64,000 nt of DNA from the NCBI RefSeq assembly GCF_000024005.1, contig NC_013132.1, forward strand, positions 4,334,001 through 4,398,000, in the 5' to 3' direction. The DNA comes from Chitinophaga pinensis DSM 2588. Lineage in GTDB: Bacteria; Bacteroidota; Bacteroidia; Chitinophagales; Chitinophagaceae. Below, one piece after another: positions 18,407 through 27,755 of the stretch. The position numbers and the translations under genes were made by a program. The notes beneath the pieces are model-generated. The model saw only the letters and a list, made by a program, of their open reading frames with translations, did not search any database and was not told where the DNA came from. The stretch's first letter is position 1, and each line of letters opens with the position of its first letter.

Positions 18407-18433
18407 TGAAAATTGACGCTTAAACCGTCAAAT

Positions 18434-18471
18434 AAAGAGGAACGCTGGGGCTATCTCTGGCGTTCCTCTTT
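18434..18471 (+). terminator. terminator hairpin after the metalloprotease
   Basis: AAAGAGGAACGC / GCGTTCCTCTTT, a perfect 12-bp stem, followed by ATTTAA. It is 28 bp after the stop codon. Confidence 0.7.
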
Positions 18472-18944
18472 ATTTAACTATTAACCGAATGATAATTTTC
18501 AGCTTGCAGGAGATGCTACAATAAGGCTGTTACAGATTATAACAACGCTATTCGGCCTTTCCCAGGTAATATCCTTGCTCTAATGATGGAGTATAAGACG
18601 AAATGATTTTTGAGGTTACACGAGAAGAGACATTCAATCCGAAGACAAAAAATTTTATTTGGTAACCAGGTGTATTTATAAAAAGTATTACCGGATATAT
18701 ACTATTTTAACAGTCGGTCCGTTAATTTATCAGATCATTCACGATTCTCAACCAACATCCCCTATTCATGTAACTCACAGTAACTATTTTATTATTCACT
18801 GATCTTAGCGGATTTCACGATCACGCGATTTTCTCGTATGTTGTTGAAGATGGACTTACTGCCGGGAATAGGAGGGCGTTTGGTATTATAAAAAAATAGC
18901 AGGGCTGGATATATCAAATCACGTTTCAAATAAAAGTCACACCC
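18472..18944. other. intergenic region without supported gene
   Basis: About 470 AT-rich bases before the secreted TIKI-like protein. No open frame of useful size and no clear promoter box were found. Confidence 0.4.
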
Positions 18945-20222
18945 ATGAAACTCTTTATCCTTCCACTCCTTTGTTTTATCATGTTATTGTCGGCAGATCA
19001 GCATGAACCGGGTAACCCCGGGTATGATTTTGCAGACTCTATTATTGCGAGAAATAGCAGGGCGCCTGATGCTGCAGAAATGAATCTGTCCGCGTTATCA
19101 GTTGCGGGATATTATCATGAAAGTATGGTGTATGAAGATTCGATCATGACACCAAAGGCCCCTGTTCGAATTACGCTCCATAATAAGCATGTCCTTGATG
19201 CCCGTGAACTTATTCTCAGAGAAGCAGCGAAACACCGAATCATATTGATCAATGAAGCACATTACCGACCGCAGCATAGACTTTTTACTAAATCTCTTTT
19301 AAGCGCCTTATATCAGCAGGGGTATAATGTTTTCCTTGCGGAGGGTATCTTACCCAATAACCAGCTGGATAAAAGAGCTTATCCGGTAAAAGGCGAAGGC
19401 CCGTTTCTGAGTGAACCGACCTATGCCTCGCTGATCAGGTATGCGGCAAAGAAAGGTTATAAAGTCAGGGCCTATGAGTATTTGGTACGGTCTACCTGGG
19501 ATGACAGCGTCATGCTGGACAAAAATGGGTCGATGAAATATATTAATTATCAACCCAGGGATTCTGCATTGATCATAAAAAATGAGAAAGGGGAAGTAAT
19601 ACAAAGTGCATTTACATCACTAAGGGAGCAGCAACAGGCGAAAAATATTCTTGCTATTATCCGTGCCAATCCAAAATCGAGGTTTATCATTCATGCGGGC
19701 TATGCTCACATCCATGAGTCGGGCCCGATGATGGGTAGCCAGTTACGCCAGCTCCTCAACTATGAAGATATACTTACCATTGATCAGACGGAGTTAAATG
19801 AGAAACAAATTGTTATTGATACGCTGACCAATGATACGATCCGCAGGGCTGAGGCTTTTGTATTAGTTGATAATACCACTAAAAAGACCTGGAATTACTA
19901 TGGTAACTACTATCCGGTGGATTATTCCATTTTCAATGCTGGTTTTAAGGACTCTCTTGGGCGCCCCGGCTTTCTGTTTAAAGATGTAGAGAAGAGGGTG
20001 GTCACCTGGCTGGAACCAGCACTACTGAAAGATTGCGGTTGTGTATTCACTGCGTATAACCCCGTAGAACTGAAGACAGAGCATGAAAATGCGATCGCTA
20101 CTGACGTGGTTTATGTCGAGAAGGAACATGTACGCCCGTTGTTGTTGTATAAAGGGATGCATACGATTGTGAAGAAAAACGCCAGGGGAGAATATACCCA
20201 GTTTAGTTTGGAAGTTAAATAA
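18945..20222 (+). CDS. secreted TIKI/ChaN/EreA-superfamily-like protein
   Basis: A 425-residue protein with a signal peptide (MKLFILPLLCFIMLLSADQ). The core has ILINEAHYRPQHR near residue 101, in the place of the GExH motif of the TIKI superfamily, then FLAEG and later FIIHAGYAHIHE near 243, the second His motif. This spacing is shared by ChaN haem-binding lipoproteins, erythromycin esterases and TraB/TIKI metallohydrolases. The Gly of GExH is replaced by Asn. A C-terminal beta-rich region of about 140 residues has no identified family. Function is not known; exported location is well supported. Confidence 0.6.
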   Translation: MKLFILPLLCFIMLLSADQHEPGNPGYDFADSIIARNSRAPDAAEMNLSALSVAGYYHESMVYEDSIMTPKAPVRITLHNKHVLDARELILREAAKHRIILINEAHYRPQHRLFTKSLLSALYQQGYNVFLAEGILPNNQLDKRAYPVKGEGPFLSEPTYASLIRYAAKKGYKVRAYEYLVRSTWDDSVMLDKNGSMKYINYQPRDSALIIKNEKGEVIQSAFTSLREQQQAKNILAIIRANPKSRFIIHAGYAHIHESGPMMGSQLRQLLNYEDILTIDQTELNEKQIVIDTLTNDTIRRAEAFVLVDNTTKKTWNYYGNYYPVDYSIFNAGFKDSLGRPGFLFKDVEKRVVTWLEPALLKDCGCVFTAYNPVELKTEHENAIATDVVYVEKEHVRPLLLYKGMHTIVKKNARGEYTQFSLEVK

Positions 20223-20311
20223 AGGTCAACCGATTTATGAAGTCTGAAGGCATTTTATTAACAGATCTTGTTCCAGCACATCGAACCAGGTTTTTATTGC
20301 ATATGTGCTTG

Positions 20312-21282
20312 CTAAGTATTTGTATTATTGAGTACATTTTTCAGATATTCACCAGGGTTAACTTTGTAATATTTTCTGAAGGCTTTTGCAAAATGGGTCA
20401 TGTTGCTATACCCCACCATATACCCTACTTCAGATACGGTGTATTTTTTTGTGTTGAGAAGATCCTTGGCTTTGATGACTTTTGCCTTTTGCGCGAACTG
20501 GTAAATGGTACGGTTAAATACCTGTTTGAATAGTTTAACCATTTACTTTGCCCCATCCCGATTTCTGCGGAAAGGGTAGCAATTTTAATAGTCTGGTGAC
20601 TATTATCCATGAGTGTTTTTCTAAGTGCAAACAGTTTTTCTACATCTTCTTTTAACAGGCCGGAGGAATTATAACGTTCTTTGATGACGAAGGTCCGGTA
20701 GAGGCTTAGTTTTAGCAGGTTGAGTAAAGTAATGTACGTGTCGAAGCGTGAATGGTTATCGGTTAATTTGTTGATATAGCGTTCTGCTTCGGGAACTGTT
20801 TCATCTAAATATAGGAAGGGGGAGGAAAAATTAAGCCCTTTTAAGACATCAGGATGATCTATGATGCCCTGGATGGTTTGAGTGGTGAAAGTTATAGCAA
20901 TGGTCTTAAAAGGTTCGTTTTTAGGGAATGCAACCTGGACAGAGGAGCCGGGCGAATGGAATAATAAGGTTTGAGGGCCGTTATGATTGATGGTTTCCCA
21001 TTTATTGTCTTTTTTGATGGTGATGCTGTTGGATAGGATACTGGCAAAAATGTAGAAGACGTTGCTGTCGGATGTAATGATAGTCTCCAGTTCCCAAGGG
21101 GTATTTAAGTGGTAATCTCCAGTGTACAGGTTTAGATCTGAGGGGAAATACATGCCTCGTATTTGTCCTTTACCTAAATTGTCAGGTAATTTGACAATGT
21201 CATTTGTGGGTGTGTTATCAAAATTTGAAGAGAGCGCTTCAATCAGATTGAAGTCCTTTTTTATGTGTATCTGGCTTTGCAT
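20312..21282 (-). pseudogene. AraC-family regulator with a single-base frameshift
   Basis: The minus strand from 21282 encodes a sensor domain and the first part of the helix-turn-helix region (SAEIGMGQSK), then loses sense. The correct continuation, KLFKQVFNRTIYQF through YMVGYSNMTHFAKAF, is found in another frame from 20542 to 20312. The join is at AGTAAATGG near 20540; one extra A (AGTAAAATGG) would restore S-K-M-V-K-L-F. So a one-base loss in a short A-run splits the DNA-binding domain. It could be a real mutation or a sequencing error. The IS insertion at 21292 lies 9 bp upstream of its start codon. Confidence 0.8.
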
Positions 21283-21362
21283 AATTGTTATTGTAAGTAC
21301 CCCTTAACGGCAGACAGTTTAAAATTAGATAAAAGTGTTAATTTTAAACTAATCTGTTCATC

Positions 21363-21653
21363 ATGAAAAAAACAAGATTTACAGAATCCCAGATTGTTTC
21401 TATCCTTAAACAACAAGAATCCGGGATACCGACCAAAGAGATCTGCCGACAACACGGCATTTCAGAAGCGACTTTCTATAATTGGAAGAGTCGTTATGGA
21501 GGTATGGAAGCCTCAGATGTAAGGCGTTTGAAAGATCTAGAAGAAGAAAATGCGCGTCTGAAAAGGATGTATGCTGATGTATCCCTGGATAATCAACTTC
21601 TTAAAGATCTCTTCACAAAAAAAGGCTGGGCCCTGCCACCCAAAGACAAATAG
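21363..21653 (+). CDS. IS3-family transposase OrfA, copy A
   Basis: A 96-residue HTH protein: RFTESQIVSILKQQESG, then the helix-turn-helix with CRQHGISEATFYNWKSRYGG and a leucine-zipper-like tail (RLKDLEEENARLKRMYADV). It binds the IS ends. Near its end the run ACA AAA AAA GGC allows a -1 slip into OrfB, giving the OrfAB transposase; the joined frame reads K-K-R-L-G-P-A-T-Q-R-Q. Confidence 0.92.
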   Translation: MKKTRFTESQIVSILKQQESGIPTKEICRQHGISEATFYNWKSRYGGMEASDVRRLKDLEEENARLKRMYADVSLDNQLLKDLFTKKGWALPPKDK

Positions 21654-21685
21654 CGCATGAGCTGGTTAGTGAAGAAGGTATTTCT

Positions 21686-22474
21686 GTGAGTAGGGCCTGT
21701 AGACTTGTATCCTTTCCACGATCTCAATTCTATTACAATAGCCGTAAGAATGATAATGCAGTTATTATTGCATTGCAGGAATTGGCTTTTAAGCATCCTA
21801 ATTACGGCTTCAGGAAGCTATCCTCTTATTTGCGGAGGGCAGGCCATAAATGGAATCATAAACGGATTTACCGTGTTTATAGGCTATTAAAACTCAACAA
21901 ACGTAGGAAAGGGAAAAGACGATTACCCGCCCGGATAAAGCAACCACTGATCAGGCAACAAATGATTAACGTTAGTTGGAGTATGGATTTTATGAGTGAT
22001 AGTATGACTGGTAATAGACGCTTCCGGACTTTTAATGTAATGGATGACTGTTCAAGAGAAGCATTGGCTATTGAGATCGATACATCCCTATCTGCCAAGA
22101 GGGTTACGCGGGTACTGGACCGAATATTGACAACACGTGGTAAGCCGAATAGTATACGAGTAGATAATGGACCGGAGTTCACTTCTACAAAGTTTTGCCT
22201 ATGGTGCAAAACGAATAATATCATCGTTCAATACATCCAGCCAGGTAAGCCAATGCAAAACGGATATATAGAAAGGTTTAACCGTCTATATCGTGAGGCT
22301 GTTCTTGATGCATACTTATTTTTTGACCTTAACCAGGTACGAGAGTTAACAGAGGAGTGGCTGGAAGAATACAATCAGCGTAGACCACATGAAGCATTAA
22401 ATAATCTTACCCCAGAAGAGTGGAAAAACATGGTTCTTGAAGAAACGATTCTCCAGAAGAATACTGTTTGCTAA
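21686..22474 (+). CDS. IS3-family transposase OrfB (DDE integrase), copy A
   Basis: DDE catalytic subunit, 262 residues from the GTG; the frame is open upstream to the slippery run in orfA, so the active product is probably the OrfAB fusion. Asp residues in WSMDFMSD and RVDNGPEF, and Glu in GYIERFNR, form the DDE triad of the integrase core; the C-terminus RRPHEALNNLTPEEW is typical for IS3. A HTH_21-type segment (HPNYGFRKLSSYLRR) precedes the core. Confidence 0.92.
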   Translation: MSRACRLVSFPRSQFYYNSRKNDNAVIIALQELAFKHPNYGFRKLSSYLRRAGHKWNHKRIYRVYRLLKLNKRRKGKRRLPARIKQPLIRQQMINVSWSMDFMSDSMTGNRRFRTFNVMDDCSREALAIEIDTSLSAKRVTRVLDRILTTRGKPNSIRVDNGPEFTSTKFCLWCKTNNIIVQYIQPGKPMQNGYIERFNRLYREAVLDAYLFFDLNQVRELTEEWLEEYNQRRPHEALNNLTPEEWKNMVLEETILQKNTVC

Positions 22475-22568
22475 ACGGGGTACTTACATTATGGCAAAGT
22501 TAGGAAATAGATGATTTGGGTATTGCGGTCACCGAATGCTTTATGCGGTTAGCGCAATACCCAATAGT

Positions 22569-22904
22569 TTATACAACCACCGTTTCTTCTGTCACCAATC
22601 TTATGACGGAAGATATATCGAGGAAGTTGATGTGATCAGGATCGACTATATTGATAAAATTATCTGACTGGAAGAATGCATTCAGGTCTTCCTGATTATC
22701 AAACCAGGCCTCTACCATAGCGTCATATGCCGGAGCCGGATAATTTGCCGCCGGGACGGGGGCAGATACGACAAATTTTCGAAGATATTGTTTGGTCTCC
22801 GGAATTGATAATAGCAAGGGAGCATGGATATCCCGGCGGTAGTTTAAAAATTCCTGATGAGTCATGCCTTGCCGACGTGTTAATAGAATCGCTAACTTAA
22901 CCAT
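22569..22904 (-). CDS. EthD-domain protein
   Basis: A 111-residue ferredoxin-like-fold protein. It starts MVKLAILLTRRQGMTHQEFLNYRRD, the EthD signature (KLxxLLxRKxGxSxxEFxxYW), and continues with HAPLL and AYDAMVEAWFDNQEDLNAFF. EthD-type proteins are small dimeric enzymes or accessory proteins in degradation and biosynthesis. The upstream AraC gene, now frameshifted and separated by an IS copy, may once have been its regulator. Confidence 0.82.
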   Translation of the reverse strand: MVKLAILLTRRQGMTHQEFLNYRRDIHAPLLLSIPETKQYLRKFVVSAPVPAANYPAPAYDAMVEAWFDNQEDLNAFFQSDNFINIVDPDHINFLDISSVIRLVTEETVVV

Positions 22905-23102
22905 AAAGTTTAATTTTAATCAGGTTAACTGCGCAGTATAACCGGCGTTTAGTATTGCAAAGGTGAGGATTATTGGGAGAAGTGAATAGCCGGAAACGGT
23001 TAAATCAGAGCCTGAAAGTGGAAATTTCAGATGGTAAACGTAGGGGAGATGTGTTTGGGGGCGTTAGGTGCTGGATGAAAGAGATTACCTTTGGTTTTAT
23101 CA

Positions 23103-23693
23103 TCAGCTTTTGAACAGCATGTTCATAATAAGTGTTTCCCGCTCGTTTATCAGGCGTTGGAACTCCTTTTCTGACACACGGAATAGTTTTTTATAAAGGG
23201 GGGCCATAATTAGGGGGTATGACATCAGCGAGAATAAGTTCATTAAAAAATGAATGGGTTCCATTTTGTCGATGGATCCTTTTTCCATTTCATCAGATGC
23301 CTCTTTTAAATAAGACTTTACGGGTTCTGATTGTATGTTTGTAATTAGCTTTTTACCGAAGGTATTGATTTCAGTGATAAGGAATGTTTCCTGGTAAGGG
23401 AAAGCAATCATGTCTTTCAGAAAAACGGCGATGATATTGGCTGTCTTTTCCCTGAAAGATGTTTCTGATAGCATACATTCATCCAGGCGTTGACTCAGGC
23501 CCTGCATTGCATCCTGAAATACAGCAGCGATCAGCTGATCCCGGGAGCGGAAATAATAGTGAAGGGCGGTTCTGTTAACGCCGGCAGCGTCTGCTATTTC
23601 CTGCGTAGTAGCGTGTAGTTTACCTTCTGCAAATAATAGTTGTTTGGCGGTATCTTTTATGAGCTGTTCCGTACCAGTATTTTTAAGCGGCAT
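23103..23693 (-). CDS. TetR-family transcriptional regulator
   Basis: Regulator of 196 residues. N-terminal TetR HTH: LIKDTAKQLLFAEG, then TTQEIADAAGVNRTALHYYFRSRDQLI, with the usual turn and recognition helix. The C-terminal helical ligand domain is unassigned. It starts 6 bp after the ABC-F stop, so the two are co-transcribed and it likely controls the ABC-F gene in response to a drug or metabolite (inference). Confidence 0.9.
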   Translation of the reverse strand: MPLKNTGTEQLIKDTAKQLLFAEGKLHATTQEIADAAGVNRTALHYYFRSRDQLIAAVFQDAMQGLSQRLDECMLSETSFREKTANIIAVFLKDMIAFPYQETFLITEINTFGKKLITNIQSEPVKSYLKEASDEMEKGSIDKMEPIHFLMNLFSLMSYPLIMAPLYKKLFRVSEKEFQRLINERETLIMNMLFKS

Positions 23694-23699
23694 GTTTTA

Positions 23700-25289
23700 T
23701 TAAGTTAAAATGATGCTATAGTCGATTCCAATCTCGTTGATGAAGTATTCGTCATGTGAAATCACTAGCAAGGTACCTTCAAAATTCTTTACTGCCAAGG
23801 TCAATACGCCCAGGCTCTGTACATCCAGGTTATTGGTAGGTTCGTCGAGAATGAGTATATCGGGCGCCTGGTTATTTACCAGCAGGCAACTCAAAGATAG
23901 TTTCATTTTCTCGCCCCCGCTTAAGTCTGCACATTTTCTATCAAAATATTCCGGGTTAAACTGTGAAGATATGAGTAGCTGCTTTAGTTCGTCTTCTTCC
24001 AGTCCATACTTATTGTAGGATTCAATTTGCTGATAAATACTTAGTGTGGGATCTATTGTTGAATAATCCTGGTCAAGATAAAAATAAGAGAAGCCGGTAC
24101 TATTATAGCTACCGGTAAAGGGTTGCAGCTCGTGTGTGATAATCTTTAATAATGTGGTTTTACCACTTCCATTATCTCCTTCAATCTGCACTCTTTCGCC
24201 TGATTTGATTTGAAAACTAAGATTATGCCATAATGTACTCTCAGTGTATTTGAAGTTGACATCTACCATCTCTATGAGTAATTCCCCGGGTGTTCGTTCG
24301 GGCGTCTTGATATTGAATTTGAGTAATTCATATTCCTCGATCTGTGCTTTGGTAGCCTCAATAGTATGTCGAAGGCTGGTTATCTTTTCTTCATGGGCAT
24401 TCAGCATTCTTGCGGTGCTGCGCTCTGCTTTGTTTTTTAGACCACCGGCAATGATACGTGGTATTGAGTTGCTAAGTCCCACTGACCTGCCCTTTAGTTC
24501 TTGTTGGGCTCTTAGTCCTCCCATGTCTTTGGCCTTTTTTTCTGATTCTCTCAATGCTTTGGATTGAGCGTTTAGTCTGGCGCGCAAGGCATAAACCTTT
24601 TCTATTTTTTTTCTTTGATAGAAGTCAAAGTTACCTCCAAATACTTCTATACCTTTTTCATTGAGTTCCAGGATTTTGTTCATGAGATTCAACAATGACT
24701 TGTCATGACTGACGATCAGCATGGTGGATTTACTTTGCATGATCATATGGTAGAGTTTCATCCGGGTTGTCCTATCCAGGTGGTTAGAGGGCTCATCTAA
24801 TAAAATAAGCGCCGGACTGTTCATCTCCATGGCTGCCAGAAACACTCTTGTTTTCTGTCCGCCGCTCAGACTTCCCAGCAAACGATTTTCATGCAGATGC
24901 ATCAGGCCCCATTTATCGAGTGCCTGTTTCACCCTGTTCTCAATGTCCCAATTATCTCCCAGCACTGTAAAGTGTTCCGGATCGGTATCACCTGCCAGAA
25001 TTGCCTGTAATGCTTTTAGTCTGGCTTCGGCGCCCAGCGCCCTGGCGACAGACCATGTATCGTAGTCGCCCAGGTGCTGCGGTACATACCAGGGTTGTTC
25101 CTCACTAATGATCTCCCCGGCCGTTGGCTGCAATTTTCCCGAGATGATGCGTAGTAATGTTGACTTTCCTACACCATTTATTCCAACTAATGCGGCTTTA
25201 TCTCCATCGTTTAATATAAGGTTCAAATCCTGGAATAGCTCCGCATTGTCTGGATGAATATAACTCAATGATCGAATAATCAGGCCCAC
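23700..25289 (-). CDS. ABC-F family ATPase, possible antibiotic ribosomal protection protein
   Basis: A 529-residue protein with two ABC domains and no membrane segments. Domain 1: Walker A GINGVGKST, signature LSGGQK, Walker B LILLDEPSNHLD. Domain 2: Walker A GDNGSGKTT, signature LSGGEK, Walker B ILILDEPTNNLD. Between them is a charged helical interdomain linker that in ABC-F proteins reaches the ribosomal P or E site. The linked TetR gene suggests inducible expression, which favours a resistance role over a housekeeping EttA role, though that is inference. Confidence 0.9.
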   Translation of the reverse strand: MGLIIRSLSYIHPDNAELFQDLNLILNDGDKAALVGINGVGKSTLLRIISGKLQPTAGEIISEEQPWYVPQHLGDYDTWSVARALGAEARLKALQAILAGDTDPEHFTVLGDNWDIENRVKQALDKWGLMHLHENRLLGSLSGGQKTRVFLAAMEMNSPALILLDEPSNHLDRTTRMKLYHMIMQSKSTMLIVSHDKSLLNLMNKILELNEKGIEVFGGNFDFYQRKKIEKVYALRARLNAQSKALRESEKKAKDMGGLRAQQELKGRSVGLSNSIPRIIAGGLKNKAERSTARMLNAHEEKITSLRHTIEATKAQIEEYELLKFNIKTPERTPGELLIEMVDVNFKYTESTLWHNLSFQIKSGERVQIEGDNGSGKTTLLKIITHELQPFTGSYNSTGFSYFYLDQDYSTIDPTLSIYQQIESYNKYGLEEDELKQLLISSQFNPEYFDRKCADLSGGEKMKLSLSCLLVNNQAPDILILDEPTNNLDVQSLGVLTLAVKNFEGTLLVISHDEYFINEIGIDYSIILT

Positions 25290-25412
25290 GAAGTTTCATT
25301 TAGATATTAATGCTTCCGTCTTTACAGTACAAATATGCGATAAATATTATTTTGTTAGACAAAAATGTTAAGAAAAAAAAACACGGTCTGGCAAAGGATT
25401 AAAGATAAAAAA

Positions 25413-25457
25413 CGCCGGAGATACTATCTCCGGCGCCAGTCAGGTGCTCAGCAGCGG
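25413..25457. repeat. hairpin plus degenerate tRNA-3'-end-like repeat, copy 1
   Basis: Perfect stem CGCCGGAGAT / ATCTCCGGCG (25413-25435), followed 8 bp later by GTGCTCAGCAGCGG (25444-25457). The same order, hairpin then GTGC(C/T)CAG(T/A)A, precedes and forms the tRNA-Leu 3' end at 55.9 kb. The match here is the weakest, and it overlaps the end of a minus-strand frame. Confidence 0.35.
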
Positions 25458-25712
25458 CCGACAGGTTGTCTTACCATCCCGGAACCGGGACATTCTTCTG
25501 CGCTTTCGAGGTATTTGTTTTAATAATCTTCTCACGGTGTGCTGATTATGCGTCATAGGAATGTATTCGAGGTAATCTGCATGGCGATCGTTCTCAAAAT
25601 AGTTGCCGGTCAGGAAACAATTATAAGTAAGGAACCCTTTTTCCCGATGATATGGAAGGGTAGGGTGGTATGTTTTCACCCGGTAAGTACTTCGGATACC
25701 AATTAAGGGCAT
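25440..25712 (-). CDS. small unknown protein, possibly a remnant
   Basis: A 90-residue frame I do not recognise, rich in His, Tyr and Arg (TYHPTLPYHREKGFLTYN, then LLKQIPRKRRRMSRFRDG). The basic C-terminus overlaps the hairpin/repeat at 25413-25457, so the end may derive from an inserted sequence. No family or partner can be named. It is divergent from the SUKH-like gene, with 56 bp between the starts. Confidence 0.35.
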   Translation of the reverse strand: MPLIGIRSTYRVKTYHPTLPYHREKGFLTYNCFLTGNYFENDRHADYLEYIPMTHNQHTVRRLLKQIPRKRRRMSRFRDGKTTCRPLLST

Positions 25713-25768
25713 ACCGATGAATGGATTTGAAATAATATCTTTACAGGTAAAAGTAGTCAGTTTATAAA

Positions 25769-26560
25769 ATGAGTATTTCTTACGACAAAATATTGGAGGA
25801 ACTCTATCCTTTTAGAGATTATGTATTTTATTATGGGTTATCCGATAGTGAGTTGACGGATTTAGAACAAAGTATAGCACAGAAATTCCCTGATTACTAT
25901 AGAGACTTTCTAAAGTTATTTGGAGTAAGGCAGGATTTTGTTTTTGGATTGTTAAGTCGCGAAAGCGATTTCGTTAGTGCAGCTTGCAACTTACCTATTG
26001 ATATCAGAGATAAGTATGTTGTTGTAGGAGATAATGGAGGTGAGGATTATTGGTTACTGAATGCCCTTGATTACTCGGATACTGGTATTTACGAATGGCA
26101 ACACTGGTTGGAAGGTGATGTAGTTAGAATGGAGCATGATTTTCAGGAACTATTAAATCAAAGCTTGTCAAATCTCTCAGATGTTCAGCGCAAACTTGTT
26201 AAAAACGATGATAAGAGTTGGTGTGTTCAGTTTTCTATAAAAACAAATGAAGAGCAGAAAATTTACTCTTCCATTCCTTTGGTATTAAGTCAGGAATGGA
26301 CGTATACGGGAATATCATCTGCAAACGTCCATTCTTTCAAAGCAGCAGCAGAACTTGGCCAGAAGAATATCATGTTTAAACGATTAGAATATGCAATATG
26401 GGATAGCCCCAGGTATTTCTTTGATCTCAGAGAGCCTGTGTCTCAATTCGGACAATACTCTTTGATAAAAGAGATAGATGCGAAATTGAAAGCCGCCTTC
26501 AGCGGTTATAATCTGATTGACTATGGAATACTCAGCTTAATGGATGATATGGATGCTTGA
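25769..26560 (+). CDS. SMI1/KNR4 (SUKH)-like protein
   Basis: A 263-residue protein. The N-terminal half shows the SUKH pattern: LSDSELTDLEQSIAQKFPDY, RDFLKLFG, and later VVVGDNGGEDYWLL then IYEWQHW. SUKH proteins are commonly immunity proteins against polymorphic toxins, usually encoded beside the toxin; no toxin gene is seen here. The C-terminal 110 residues have no identified domain. It could be an orphan immunity gene. Confidence 0.7.
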   Translation: MSISYDKILEELYPFRDYVFYYGLSDSELTDLEQSIAQKFPDYYRDFLKLFGVRQDFVFGLLSRESDFVSAACNLPIDIRDKYVVVGDNGGEDYWLLNALDYSDTGIYEWQHWLEGDVVRMEHDFQELLNQSLSNLSDVQRKLVKNDDKSWCVQFSIKTNEEQKIYSSIPLVLSQEWTYTGISSANVHSFKAAAELGQKNIMFKRLEYAIWDSPRYFFDLREPVSQFGQYSLIKEIDAKLKAAFSGYNLIDYGILSLMDDMDA

Positions 26561-26662
26561 GCCATTTAGGTTAACATCTGTATAGAGGTGCTATACTCTT
26601 GTTGATGGGATGCTGTGAAATTAATAGTTTGATGATATATTTACACTAAAACTCACAAATCA

Positions 26663-27085
26663 ATGTCATTTAAGCGCAAGATCATTCTGACACTACTCAT
26701 TTTCGTCACAACAACCTTACACGCACAGCAGTATGCGGGAAAACTGAAGATCGAAAAGTTAGTCGACACTACCGTCAACTCTATCGGCCAGAAAATCACA
26801 TACCCACAGTTTAAAGATGCAAAGGTTACAATGGCGAAAATCACCTTTCCTCCAGGGGAGACTACAGGATGGCACAAACACCTGATCCCTGTATTTTCTT
26901 ATGTACTGGAAGGTACATTGACAGTTGAAATAGAGGGGCATCAGCCCGCTGAATATAAGAAAGGCGCCAGTTTTGTTGAATCTTATGATACCTACCACAA
27001 AGGGACCAATAAGGGCGATACTGACGTCGTGTTATTTGTAGTGTACCTCGGTGGCGATGGACAGCCGCTGGCAGTTAAGAAATAA
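26663..27085 (+). CDS. secreted cupin-domain protein
   Basis: A 140-residue protein with a signal peptide ending at LHAQQ and a cupin fold. Cupin motif 1: PPGETTGWHKHLIPVFSYVLEG, with metal-binding His pair (WHKH) and a later Glu; cupin motif 2 near DTYHKGTN with a third His. A periplasmic metal-binding single cupin of unknown substrate is predicted. No operon neighbour. Confidence 0.8.
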   Translation: MSFKRKIILTLLIFVTTTLHAQQYAGKLKIEKLVDTTVNSIGQKITYPQFKDAKVTMAKITFPPGETTGWHKHLIPVFSYVLEGTLTVEIEGHQPAEYKKGASFVESYDTYHKGTNKGDTDVVLFVVYLGGDGQPLAVKK

Positions 27086-27109
27086 TGTTATCTTTTCCCC
27101 GATTGGCCG

Positions 27110-27138
27110 CCTGCCCGGAATGCCACAATCCGGGCAGG
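27110..27138 (+). terminator. GC-rich hairpin after the cupin gene
   Basis: Perfect 10-bp stem CCTGCCCGGA / TCCGGGCAGG with a 9-nt loop, 25 bp after the stop. No T-tract follows directly, so rho-independent termination is uncertain. Confidence 0.45.
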
Positions 27139-27140
27139 GC

Positions 27141-27755
27141 ACGTCATGGTTAATGTCATCTTACAAAACACAAATACTGAAGCTACCATAATCTGTATGC
27201 GCACCTGGTGGCTTTTCCCATTTATTACGAGCCTCTGACTCTCTTAATCGAGCAGCACGGAGCCCAAATAGAATGTCTCCTTCCCCTGAACTTCAAGCAA
27301 CATAGTCATTTGCATTTGGGAGCTTCTTCGAACCCGCCCCCGGGGAATATTCAGCAGAGACGCCGGCTGAAAAGTGAAAGCTTTCGGTGCTCTATATTAC
27401 CGGAAGTGGGCATGATGTACTGTCGCCCGACTGTAAAAGCAGTTCATGTCCAATCCAGCGAAGCAGGGCCTCTCTTCTGAAAAAGTCCAAAGTCATCATT
27501 GCCGGTTATACTGAAAGCCACGTAGATTCCAGGGATAAACAAAAGTAGTAAGCATCCGCACTGGTGCTTTTGTTTAACGGACAGGGGATTTCTCCTAACA
27601 AGCAGAATGTCAGGGTATTATTTACAAAGTTTACACTTTTATTTACAATACGGACTCCTTCGGCTGAAATAAATCAAAGTAGTTTTGTTGCACCAACGTT
27701 CAACAGATCTGATTTACCAGGATGTAGATCTATGTTAATTAAAACTACAATAAAT
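27141..27755. other. gene-poor stretch, possibly decayed
   Basis: About 600 bases. Short frames on both strands are interrupted and show no family I can name. The -7 box at 27680 for the following gene is the only supported signal. Confidence 0.35.
27680..27687 (+). promoter_or_regulatory. TAnnTTTG -7 box
   Basis: TAGTTTTG lies 68 bp before the ATG at 27756, giving a leader of about 60 nt. It excludes the earlier in-frame start at 27564. Confidence 0.5.

Larger units (their letters stand above)
21292..22488 (+). mobile_element. IS3-family (IS407-like) insertion sequence, copy A
   Basis: A complete 1197-bp element with ends TGTAAGTACCCC / GGGGTACTTACA and a 4-bp target duplication TTAT (21288-21291 and 22489-22492). 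Two overlapping frames encode the transposase, with an A7G run at 21617-21624 for -1 frameshifting. Four-base duplications and these ends fit the IS407 group of IS3. The encoded proteins are identical in the copies at 43503 and 49182. It lies between the AraC pseudogene and the EthD gene, 9 bp from the AraC start, so it should separate that gene from its promoter. Confidence 0.92.

Noticed and set aside
27208..27480. 90-codon frame downstream of the cupin gene
   Set aside because: No promoter, no pattern, composition like non-coding sequence; treated as part of a gene-poor stretch.
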